From Eunapius fragilis (Eukaryota; Porifera; Demospongiae; Spongillida; Spongillidae): a stretch of 64,000 nucleotides of DNA. Positions 23,701 to 35,471 of the stretch are shown here, in pieces. Each line of letters starts with the position of its first letter. Position 1 is the first letter of the stretch. The position numbers and the translations under genes are program-made. The notes beneath the pieces are model-generated. The model worked only from the letters and a program-made list of their open reading frames with translations, was not told the origin of the DNA and did not search any database. The stretch lies in assembly GCA_963681505.1 (NCBI GenBank), contig OY811980.1:62001-126000 (forward strand). Reading direction: 5' to 3'.

Positions 23701-24746
23701 AACACCTCGATGCTAAGATAGTCAATATTTCCCATAGTGATGTATGGTTGGTTTCCCATAGGAATGTATGGGTGGGAACCAACTTTTGAATCGCTTGGTA
23801 AACCCATACCAAAGCAGGTATCCTCGGGGTGGCATTTAAAACACATAGAGGAATGGTTACTGCTATCTTCCATGTGTGCAGTGGTTTGCTCATATTGCAT
23901 GTCTCATCAACACCTCGATGCTAAGATAGTCAAAAATTTTCCATAGAAATGTATGGGTGGGAACCTACTTTTGAATCGCTTGGTAAACCCTTACCAAAGC
24001 AGGTATGCTCGGGGTGGCATTAAAAAGAGATAGAGGAGTGGTTACTGCTATCTTCCATGTGTGCAGTGGTTTGCTCATATTGCATGTCTCATCAACACCT
24101 CGATGCTAAGATAGTCAATCTTTCCCATAGAGATGTATGGGTGGTTTCCCATAGGAATGTATGGGTTGGAACCTACTTTTGAATTGCTTGGTTAACCCAT
24201 ACCGAAGCAGGTATGCTCAGGGTGGCATTTAAAACAGATAGAGGAATGGTTACTGCTATCTTCCATGTGTGCAGTGGTTTGCTCATATTGCATGTCTCAT
24301 CAACACCTCGATGCTAAGATAGTCAAAAATTTCCCATAGAAATGTATGGGTGGGAACCTACTTTTGAATCGCTTGGTAAACCCTTACCAAAGCAGGTATG
24401 CTCGGGGTGGCATAAAAAAGAGATAGAGGAGTGGTTACTGCTATCTTCCATGTGTGCAGTGGTTTGCTCTTATTGCATGTCTCATCAACACCTCGATGCT
24501 AAGATAGTCAATATTTCCCATAGAGATGTATGGGTGGTTTCCCATAGGAATGTATGGGTGGGAACCTACTTTTGAATCGCTTGGTAAACCCATACCAAAG
24601 CAGGTATCCTCGGGGTGGCATTTAAAACAGATAGAGGAATGGTTACTGCTATCTTCCATGTGTGCAGTGGTTTGCTCATATTGCATGTCTCATCAACACC
24701 TCGATGCTAAGATAGTCAAAAGTTTCCCATAGAAATGTATGGGTGG
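17761..24746 (+). repeat. Segmental duplication, copy II
   Basis: Copy II is the longest of three related copies. Relative to copy I it has one extra 185-bp monomer at about 19.15 kb (a B/K hybrid with ATACAAAAGC) and an extra 601 bp near 23.0-23.6 kb. Relative to copy III, offsets are 6773 (18.9-19.7 kb), 6565 (19.9-22.9 kb), 5964 (23.6-23.9 kb) and 6958 (24.3-24.7 kb). It shares the ATACAAAAGC monomer with copy III but the GTATTGGTGGG/CAGATATCC monomer with copy I. Confidence 0.82.
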
Positions 24747-25649
24747 GAACCTACTTTTGAATCGCTTGGCAAACCCATACCAAAGCAGGTATCCTCGGGG
24801 TGGCATTCAACAGAGATAGAGGAGTGGTTACTGCTATCTTCCATGTGTGCAGTGGTTTGCTCATATTGCATGTCTCATCAACACCTCGATGCTAAGATAG
24901 TCAATATTTCCCATAGTGATGTATGGGTGGTTTCCCATAGGAATGTATGGGTGGGAACCTACTTTTGAATCGCTTGGTAAACCCATACCAAAGCAGGTAT
25001 CCTCGGGGTGGCATTTAAAACAGATAGAGGAATGGTTACTGCTATCTTCCATGTGTGCAGTGGTTAGCTCATATTGCATGTCTCATCAACACCTCGATGC
25101 TAAGATAGTCAAAAATTTCCCATAGAAATGTATGGGTGGGAACCTACTTTTGAATCGCTTGGCAAACCCATACCAAAGCAGGTATCCTCGGGGTGGCATT
25201 CAACAGAGATAGTGGAGTGGTTACTGCTATCTTCCATGTGTGCAGTGGTTTGCTCATATTGCATGTCTCCTCAACACCTCGATGCTAAGATAGTCAATAT
25301 TTCCCATAGTGATGTATGGGTGGTTTCCCATAGGAATGTATGGGTTGGAACCTACTTTTGAATCGCTTGGTAAACCCATACCAAAGCAGGTATCCTCGGG
25401 GTGGCATTTAAAACAGATAGAGGAATGGTTACTGCTATCTTCCATGTGTGCAGTGGTTAGCTCATATTGCATGTCTCATCAACACCTCGATGCTAAGATA
25501 GTCAAAAATTTCCCATAGAAATGTATGGGTGGGAACCTACTTTTGAATCGCTTGGCAAACCCATACCAAAGCAGGTATCCTCGGGGTGGCATTCAACAGA
25601 GATAGTGGAGTGGTTACTGCTATCTTATATGTGTGCAGTGGTTTGCTCA
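24747..25649 (+). repeat. B/K dimers between copies II and III
   Basis: Two B-K dimers of 393 bp lie here (starts near 24747 and 25140), then part of a further B. They carry TAGTGATG hairpins, GATAGTGGAGTGG and GTGGTTAGCTC, the marks of the 16.0-16.55 kb patch. The linker near 25345 reads GGGTTGG before a K body, an unusual pairing because GGGTTGG normally precedes E. ATCTTATATGTG near 25.63 kb is private. Confidence 0.78.
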
Positions 25650-28600
25650 TATTGCATGTCTCATCAACACCTCGATGCTAAGATAGTCAATATTTCCCAT
25701 AGAGATGTATGGGTGGTTTCCCATAGGAATGTATGGGTGGGAACCTACTTTTGAATCGCTTGGTAAACCCATACCAAAGCAGGTATCCTCGGGGTGGCAT
25801 TTAAAACAGATAGAGGAATGGTTACTGCTATCTTCCATGTGTGCAGTGGTTTGCTCATATTGCATGTCTCATCAACACCTCGATGCTAAGATAGTCAAAA
25901 ATTTCCCATAGAAATGTATGGGTGGGAACCTACTTTTGAATCGCTTGGCAAGCCCATACAAAAGCAGGTATCCTCGGGGTGGCATTTAAAACAGATAGAG
26001 GAATGGTTACTGCTATCTTCCATGTGTGCAGTGGTTTGCTCATATTGCATGTCTCATCAACACCTCGATGCTAAGATAGTCAATATTTCCCATAGAGATG
26101 TATGGGTGGTTTCCCACAGGAATGTATGGGTAGGAACCTACTTTTGAATCGCTTGGTAAACCCATACCAAAGCAGGTATCCTCGGGGTGGCATTTAAAAC
26201 AGATAGAGGAATGGTTACTGCTATCTTCCATGTGTGCAGTGGTTTGCTCATATTGCATGTCTCATCAACACCTCGATGCTAAGATAGTCAAAAGTTTCCC
26301 ATAGAAATGTATGGGTGGGAACCTACTTTTGAATCGCTTGGCAAACCCATACCAAAGCAGGTATCCTCGGGGTGGCATTCAACAGAGATAGAGGAGTTGT
26401 TACTGCTATCTTCCATGTGTGCAGTGGTTTGCTCATATTGCATGTCTCATCAACACCTCGATGCTAAGATAGTCAATATTTCCCATAGAGATGTATGGGT
26501 GGTTTCCCATAGGAATATATGGGTGGGAACCTACTTTTGAATCGCTTGGTAAACCCATACCAAAGCAGGTATCCTCGGGGTGGCATTTAAAACAGTTAGA
26601 GGAATGGTTACTGCTATATTCCATGTGTGCAGTGGTTTGCTCATATTGCATGTCTCATCAACACCTCGATGCTAAGATAGTCAATATTTCCCATAGAGAT
26701 GTATGGGTGGTTTCCCATAGGAATGTATGGGTGGGAACCTACTTTTGAATCGCTTGGTAAACCCATACCAAAGCAGGTATCCTCGGGGTGGCATTTAAAA
26801 CAGATAGAGGAATGGTTACTGCTATCTTCCATGTGTGCAGTGGTTTACTCATATTGCATGTCTCATCAACACCTCGATGCTAAGATAGTCAATATTTCTC
26901 ATAGAGATGTATGGGTGGTTTCCCATAGGAATGTATGGGTGGGAACCTACTTTTGAATCGCTTGGCAAGCCCATACCAAAGCAGGTATCCTCGGGGTGGC
27001 ATTCAACAGAGATAGAGGAGTGGTTACTGCTATCTTCCATGTGTGCAGTGGTTTGCTCATATTGCATGTCTCATCAACACCTTGATGCTAAGATAGTCAA
27101 TATTTCCCATAGAGATGTATGGGTGGTTTCCCATAGGAATGTATGGGTGGGAACCTACTTTTGAATCGCTTGGTAAACCCATACCAAAGCAGGTATCCTC
27201 GGGGTGGCATTTAAAACAGATAGAGGAATGGTTACTGCTATCTTCCATGTGTGCAGTGGTTTGCTCATATTGCATGTCTCATCAACACCTCGATGCTAAG
27301 ATAGTCAATATTTCCCATAGAGATGTATGGGTGGTTTCCCACAGGAATGTATGGGTGGGAACCTACTTTTGAATCGCTTGGTAAACCCATACCAAAGCAG
27401 GTATCCTCGGGGTGGCATTTAAAACAGATAGAGGAATGGTTACTGCTATCTTCCATGTGTGCAGTGGTTTGCTCATATTGCATGTCTAATCAACTCCTCG
27501 ATGCTAAGATAGTCAAAAGTTTCCCATAGATATGTATGGGTGGGAACCTACTTTTGAATCGCTTGGCAAACCCATACCAAAGCAGGTATCCTCGGGGTGG
27601 CATTCAACAGAGATAGAGGAGTGGTTACTGCTATCTTCCATGTGTGCAGTGGTTTGTTCATATTGCATGTCTCATCAACACCTCGATGCTAAGATAGTCA
27701 ATCTTTCCCATAGAGATGTATGGGTGGTTTCCCATAGGAATGTATGGGTTGGAACCTACTTTTGAATCGCTTGGTTAACCCATACCGAAGCATGTATGCT
27801 CAGGGTGGCATTTAAAACAGATAGAGGAATGGTTACTGCTATCTTCCATGTGTGCAGTGGTTTGCTCATATTGCATGTCTCATCAACACCTCGATGCTAA
27901 GATAGTCAAAAATTTCCCATAGAAATGTATGGGTGGGAACCTACTTTTGAATCGCTTGGTAAACCCTTACCAAAGCAGGTATACTCGGGGTGGCATAAAA
28001 AAGAGATAGAGGAGTGGTTACTGCTATCTTCCATGTGTGCAGTGGTTTGCTCTTATTGCATGTCTCATCAACACCTCGATGCTAAGATAGTCAAAAATTT
28101 CCCATAGAAATGTATGGGTGGGAACCTACTTTTGAATCGCTTGGCAAACCCATACCAAAGCAGGTATCCTCGGGGTGGCATTAAACAGAGATAGAGGAGT
28201 GGTTACTGCTATCTTCCATGTGTGCAGTGGTTTGCTCATATTGCATGTCTCATCAACACCTCGATGCTAAGATAGTCAATATTTCCCATAGAGATGTATG
28301 GGTGGTTTCCCATAGGAATGTATGGGTGGGAACCTACTTTTGAATCGCTTGGTAAACCCATACCAAAGCAGGTATCCTCGGGGTGGCATTTAAAACAGAT
28401 AGAGGAATGGTTACTGCTATCTTCCATGTGTGCAGTGGTTTGCTCATATTGCATGTCTCATCAACACCTCGATGCTAAGATAGTCAATATTTCCCATAGA
28501 GATGTATGGGTGGTTTCCCATAGGAATGTATGGGTGGGAACCTACTTTTGAATCGCTTGGTAAACCCATACCAAAGCAGGTATCCTCGGGGTGGCATTTA

Positions 28601-31600
28601 AAACAGATAGAGGAATGGTTACTGCTATCTTCCATGTGTGCAGTGGTTTGCTCATATTGCATGTCTCATCAACACCTCGATGCTAAGATAGTCAATATTT
28701 CCCATAGAGATGTATGGGTGGTTTCCCATAGGAATGTATGGGTGGGAACCTACTTTTGAATCGCTTGGTAAACCCATACCAAAGCAGGTATCCTCGGGGT
28801 GGCATTTAAAACAGATAGAGGAATGGTTACTGCTATCTTCCATGTGTGCAGTGGTTTGCTCATATTGCATGTCTCATCAACACCTCGATGCTAAGATAGT
28901 CAAAAATTTCCCATAGAAATGTATGGGTGGGAACCTACTTTTGAATCGCTTGGCAAACCCATACCAAAGCAGGTATCCTCGGGGTGGCATTAAACAGAGA
29001 TAGAGGAGTGGTTACTGCTATCTTCCATGTATGCAGTGGTTTGCTCATATTGCATGTCTCATCAACACCTCGATGCTAAGATAGTCAATATTTCCCATAG
29101 AGATGTATGGGTGGTTTCCCATAGGAATGTATGGGTGGGAACCTACTTTTGAATCGCTTGGTAAACCCATACCAAAGCAGGTATCCTCGGGGTGGCATTT
29201 AAAACAGATAGAGGAATGGTTACTGCTATCTTCCATGTGTGCAGTGGTTTGCTCATATTGCATGTCTCATCAACACCTCGATGCTAAGATAGTCAATATT
29301 TCCCATAGAGATGTATGGGTGGTTTCCCATAGGAATGTATGGGTGGGAACCTACTTTTGAATCGCTTGGTAAACCCATACCAAAGCAGGTATCCTCGGTG
29401 TGGCATTTAAAACAGATAGAGGAATGGTTACTGCTATCTTCCATGTGTGCAGTGGTTTGCTCATATTGCATGTCTCATCAACACCTCGATGCTAAGATAG
29501 TCAAAAGTTTCCCATAGAAATGTATGGGTGGGAACCTACTTTTGAATCGCTTGGCAAACCCATACCAAAGCAGGTATCCTCGGGTAGGCATTCAACAGAG
29601 ATAGAGGAGTGGTTACTGCTATCTTCCATGTGTGCAGTGGTTTGCTCATATTGCATGTCTCATCAACACCTCGATGCTAAGATAGTCAATATTTCCCATA
29701 GTGATGTATGGTTGGTTTCCCATAGGAATGTATGGGTGGGAACCAACTTTTGAATCCCTTGGTAAACCCATACCAAAGCAGGGATCCTCGGGGTGGCATT
29801 TAAAACAGATAGAGGAATGGTTACTGCTATCTTCCATGTGTGCAGTGGTTTGCTCATATTGCATGTCTCATCAACACCTCGATGCTAAGATAGTCAAAAA
29901 TTTCCCATAGAAATGTATGGGTGGGAACCTACTTTTGAATCGCTTGGCAAACCCATACCAAAGCAGGTATCCTCGGGGTGGCATTAAACAGAGATAGAGG
30001 AGTGGTTACTGCTATCTTCCATGTATGCAGTGGTTTGCTCATATTGCATGTCTCATCAACACCTCGATGCTAAGATAGTCAATATTTCCCATAGAGATGT
30101 ATGGGTGGTTTCCCATAGGAATGTATGGGTGGGAACCTACTTTTGAATCGCTTGGTAAACCCATACCAAAGCAGGTATCCTCGGGGTGGCATTTAAAACA
30201 GATAGAGGAATGGTTACTGCTATCTTCCATGTGTGCAGTGGTTTGCTCATATTGCATGTCTCATCAACACCTCGATGCTAAGATAGTCAATATTTCCCAT
30301 AGAGATGTATGGGTGGTTTCCCATAGGAATGTATGGGTGGGAACCTACTTTTGAATCGCTTGGTAAACCCATACCAAAGCAGGTATCCTCGGTGTGGCAT
30401 TTAAAACAGATAGAGGAATGGTTACTGCTATCTTCCATGTGTGCAGTGGTTTGCTCATATTGCATGTCTCATCAACACCTCGATGCTAAGATAGTCAAAA
30501 GTTTCCCATAGAAATGTATGGGTGGGAACCTACTTTTGAATCGCTTGGCAAACCCATACCAAAGCAGGTATCCTCGGGTAGGCATTCAACAGAGATAGAG
30601 GAGTGGTTACTGCTATCTTCCATGTGTGCAGTGGTTTGCTCATATTGCATGTCTCATCAACACCTCGATGCTAAGATAGTCAATATTTCCCATAGTGATG
30701 TATGGTTGGTTTCCCATAGGAATGTATGGGTGGGAACCAACTTTTGAATCCCTTGGTAAACCCATACCAAAGCAGGGATCCTCGGGGTGGCATTTAAAAC
30801 AGATAGAGGAATGGTTACTGCTATCTTCCATGTGTGCAGTGGTTTGCTCATATTGCATGTCTCATCAACACCTCGATGCTAAGATAGTCAAAAATTTTCC
30901 ATAGAAATGTATGGGTGGGAACCTACTTTTGAATCGCTTGGTAAACCCTTACCAAAGCAGGTATGCTCGGGGTGGCATTAAAAAGAGATAGAGGAGTGGT
31001 TACTGCTATCTTCCATGTGTGCAGTGGTTTGCTCATATTGCATGTCTCATCAACACCTCGATGCTAAGATAGTCAATCTTTCCCATAGAGATGTATGGGT
31101 GGTTTCCCATAGGAATGTATGGGTTGGAACCTACTTTTGAATCGCTTGGTTAACCCATACCGAAGCAGGTATGCTCAGGGTGGCATTTAAAACAGATAGA
31201 GGAATGGTTACTGCTATCTTCCATGTGTGCAGTGGTTTGCTCATATTGCATGTCTCATCAACACCTCGATGCTAAGATAGTCAAAAATTTCCCATAGAAA
31301 TGTATGGGTGGGAACCTACTTTTGAATCGCTTGGTAAACCCTTACCAAAGCAGGTATGCTCGGGGTGGCATAAAAAAGAGATAGAGGAGTGGTTACTGCT
31401 ATCTTCCATGTGTGCAGTGGTTTGCTCTTATTGCATGTCTCATCAACACCTCGATGCTAAGATAGTCAATATTTCCCATAGAGATGTATGGGTGGTTTCC
31501 CATAGGAATGTATGGGTGGGAACCTACTTTTGAATCGCTTGGTAAACCCATACCAAAGCAGGTATCCTCGGGGTGGCATTTAAAACAGATAGAGGATAGG

Positions 31601-31704
31601 ATACTGCTATCTTCCATGTGTGCAGTGGTTTGCTCATATTGCATGTCTCATCAACACCTCGATGCTAAGATAGTCAAAAGTTTCCCATAGAAATGTATGG
31701 GTGG
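25650..31704 (+). repeat. Segmental duplication, copy III
   Basis: Copy III begins inside a monomer near 25.65 kb; left of this the class B copy with ATCTTATATG has no match in copy II. It lacks one 208-bp unit at about 26.49 kb and lacks the 601-bp insert of copy II. It has gained a 994-bp tandem duplication (28931-30918). Shared markers with I and II include CTAATCAACTCC, GCATGTATGCTCAGG, CATGTATGCAGTGG and GTATGGTTGG. Private changes such as CTGCTATATTCC near 26.61 kb date its own divergence. Confidence 0.82.
28931..30918 (+). repeat. 994-bp tandem duplication within copy III
   Basis: Units 28931-29924 and 29925-30918 each hold D-K-K-B-K (208 + 208 + 185 + 208 + 185). Private variants repeat in both: CATGTATGCAGTGG, CCTCGGTGTGGC, GAATCCCTTGG and GCAGGGATCC. 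The units differ at the end, where the first has GTCAAAAATTTCCC and the second GTCAAAAATTTTCC, which places the junction near 29.9 kb. Near-identity indicates a young event. Confidence 0.88.
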
Positions 31705-33480
31705 GAACCTACTTTTGAATCGCTTGGCAAACCCATACCAAAGCAGGTATCCTCGGGGTGGCATTCAACAGAGATAGAGGAGTGGTTACTGCTATCTTCC
31801 ATGTGTGCAGTGGTTTGCTCATATTGCATGTCTCATCAACACCTCGATGCTAAGATAGTCAATATTTCCCATAGAGATGTATGGGTGGTTTCCCATAGGA
31901 ATGTATGGGTGGGAACCTACTTTTGAATCGCTTGGTAAACCCATACCAAAGCAGGTATCCTCGGGGTGGCATTTAAAACAGATAGAGGAATGGTTACTGC
32001 TATCTTCCATGTGTGCAGTGGTTTGCTCATATTGCATGTCTCATCAACACCTCGATGCTAAGATAGTCAATATTTCCCATAGAGATGTATGGGTGGTTTC
32101 CCATAGGAATGTATGGGTGGGAACCTACTTTTGAATCGCTTGGTAAACCCATACCAAAGCAGGTATCCTCGGGGTGGCATTTAAAACAGATAGAGGAATG
32201 GTTACTGCTATCTTCCATGTGTGCAGTGGTTTGCTCATATTGCATGTCTCATCAACACCTCGATGCTAAGATAGTCAAAAGTTTCCCATAGAAATGTATG
32301 GGTGGGAACCTACTTTTGAATCGCTTGGCAAACCCATACCAAAGCAGGTATCCTCGGGTAGGCATTCAACAGAGATAGAGGAGTGGTTACTGCTATCTTC
32401 CATGTGTGCAGTGGTTTGCTCATATTGCATGTCTCATCAACACCTCGATGCTAAGATAGTCAATATTTCCCATAGTGATGTATGGTTGGTTTCCCATAGG
32501 AATGTATGGGTGGGAACCAACTTTTGAATCGCTTGGTAAACCCATACCAAAGCAGGTATCCTCGGGGTGGCATTTAAAACAGATAGAGGAATGGTTACTG
32601 CTATCTTCCATGTGTGCAATGGTTTGCTCATATTGCATGTCTCATCAACACCTCGATGCTAAGATAGTCAAAAATTTTCCATAGAAATGTATGGGTGGGA
32701 ACCTACTTTTGAATCGCTTGGTAAACCCTTACCAAAGCAGGTATGCTCGGGGTGGCATTAAAAAGAGATAGAGGAGTGGTTACTGCTATCTTCCATGTGT
32801 GCAGTGGTTTGCTCATATTGCATGTCTCATCAACACCTCGATGCTAAGATAGTCAATCTTTCCCATAGAGATGTATGGGTGGTTTCCCATAGGAATGTAT
32901 GGGTTGGAACCTACTTTTGAATCGCTTGGTTAACCCATACCGAAGCAGGTATGCTCAGGGTGGCATTTAAAACAGATAGAGGAATGGTTACTGCTATCTT
33001 CCATGTGTGCAGTGGTTTGCTCATATTGCATGTGTCATCAACACCTCGATGCTAAGATAGTCAAAAATTTCCCATAGAAATGTATGGGTGGGAACCTACT
33101 TTTGAATCGCTTGGTAAACCCTTACCAAAGCAGGTATGCTCGGGGTGGCATAAAAAAGAGATAGAGGAGTGGTTACTGCTATCTTCCATGTGTGCAGTGG
33201 TTTGCTCTTATTGCATGTCTCATCAACACCTCGATGCTAAGATAGTCAATATTTCCCATAGAGATGTATGGGTGGTTTCCCATAGGAATGTATGGGTGGG
33301 AACCTACTTTTGAATCGCTTGGTAAACCCATACCAAAGCAGGTATCCTCGGGGTGGCATTTAAAACAGATAGAGGAATGGTTACTGCTATCTTCCATGTG
33401 TGCAGTGGTTTGCTCATATTGCATGTCTCATCAACACCTCGATGCTAAGATAGTCAAAAGTTTCCCATAGAAATGTATGG
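30526..33480 (+). repeat. 1780-bp repeat (nine monomers), second unit partial
   Basis: Monomers from 30526 recur 1780 bp later from 32306 (for example 31300 to 33080 and 31484 to 33264). The unit length equals five long plus four short monomers. The second copy lacks the GAATCCCTTGG and GCAGGGATCC changes of the first and has GTGCAATGG near 32.62 kb, so the copies have diverged slightly or derive from different neighbours. A damaged K at about 31.59 kb reads GAGGATAGGATACTG. Confidence 0.78.
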
Positions 33481-35471
33481 GTGGGAACCTACTTTTGAAT
33501 CGCTTGGCAAACCCATACCAAAGCAGGTATCCTCGGGGTAGCATTCAACAGAGATAGAGGAGTGGTTACTGCTATCTTCCATGTGTGCAGTGGTTTGCTC
33601 ATATTGCACGTCTCATCAACACCTCGATGCTAAGATAGTCTATATTTCCCATAGAGATGTATGGGTGGTTTCCCATAGGAATGTATGGGTGGGAACCTAC
33701 TTTTGAATCGCTTGGTAAACCCATACCAAAGCAGGTATCCTCGGGGTGGCATTCAACAGAGATAGAGGAGTGGTTACTGCTATCTTCCATGTGTGCAGTG
33801 GTTTGCTCATATTGCATGTCTCATCAACACCTCGATGCTAAGATAGTCAATATTTCCAATAGTGATGTATGGGTGGTTTCCCATAGGAATGTATGGGTGG
33901 GAACCTACTTTTGAATCGCTTGGTAAACCCATACCAAAGCAGGTATCCTCGGGGTGGCATTTAAAACAGATAGAGGAATGGTTACTGCTATCTTCCATGT
34001 GTGCAGTGGTTTGCTCATATTGCATGTCTCATCAACACCTCGATGCTAAGATAGTCAAAAATTTCCCATAGAAATGTATGGGTGGGAACCTACTTTTGAA
34101 TCGCTTGGTAAACCCTTACCAAAGCAGGTATGCTCGGGGTGGCATTAAAAAGAGATAGAGGAGTGGTTACTGCTATCTTCCATGTGTGCAGTGGTTTGCT
34201 CATATTGCATGTCTCATCAACACCTCGATGCTAAGATAGTCAATCTTTCCCATAGAGATGTATGGGTGGTTTCCCATAGGAATGTATGGGTTGGAACCTA
34301 CTTTTGAATCGCTTGGTTAACCCATACCGAAGCAGGTATGCTCAGGGTGGCATTTAAAACAGATAGAGGAATGGTTACTGCTATCTTCCATGTGTGCAGT
34401 GGTTTGCTCATATTGCATGTCTCATCAACACCTCGATGCTAAGATAGTCAAAAATTTCCCATAGAAATGTATGGGTGGGAACCTACTTTTGAATCGCTTG
34501 GCAAACCCATACCAAAGCAGGTATCCTCGGGGTGGCATTAAACGGAGATAGAGGAGTGGTTACTGCTATCTTCCATGTGTGCAGTGGTTTGCTCATATTG
34601 CATGTCTCATCAACACCTCGATGCTAAGATAGTCAATATTTCCCATAGAGATGTATGGGTGGTTTCCCATAGGAATGTATGGGTGGGAACCTACTTTTGA
34701 ATCGCTTGGTAAACCCATACCAAAGCAGGTATCCTCGGGGTGGCATTTAAAACAGATAGAGGAATGGTTACTGCTATCTTCCATGTGTGCAGTGGTTTGC
34801 TCATATTGCATGTCTCATCAACACCTCGATGCTAAGATAGTCAATATTTCCCATAGAGATGTATGGGTGGTTTCCCATAGGAATGTATGGGTGGGAACCT
34901 ACTTTTGAATCGCTTGGTAAACCCATACAAAAGCAGGTATCCTCGGGGTGGCATTTAAAACAGATAGAGGAATGGTTACTGCTATCTTCCATGTGTGCAG
35001 TGGTTTGCTCATATTGCATGTCTCATCAACACCTCGATGCTAAGATAGTCAATATTTCCCATAGAGATGTATGGGTGGTTTCCCATAGGAATGTATGGGT
35101 GGGAACCTACTTTTAAATCGCTTGGTAAACCCATACCAAAGCAGGTATCCTCGGGGTGGCATTTAAAACAGATAGAGGAATGGTTACTGCTATCTTCCAT
35201 GTGTGCAGTGGTTTGCTCATATTGCATGTCTCATCAACACCTCGATGCTAAGATAGTCAAAAATTTCCCATAGAAATGTATGGGTGGGAACCTACTTTTA
35301 ATCGCTTGGCAAGCCCATACCAAAGCAGGTATCCTCGGGGTGGCATTCAAGAGAGATAGAGGAGTGGTTACTGCTATCTTCCATGTGTGCAGTGGTTTGC
35401 TCATATTGCATGTCTCATCAACACCTCGATGCTAAGATAGTCAAAAATTTCCCATAGAAATGTATGGGTGG
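33481..35471 (+). repeat. Transition stretch of B, K, C, E and D monomers
   Basis: This section joins the duplication-rich left half to the hexamers. A K/B chimera lies at about 33693-33900: the K head GGTAAACCC follows a double hairpin, but the body is GGCATTCAACAG. Consecutive long K units follow a D monomer from about 34.69 kb. The monomer near 35.30 kb lacks one base (ACTTTTAATCGC) and is 184 bp. From here rightward the variant ACTTTTAAATCGC becomes frequent. Confidence 0.75.
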
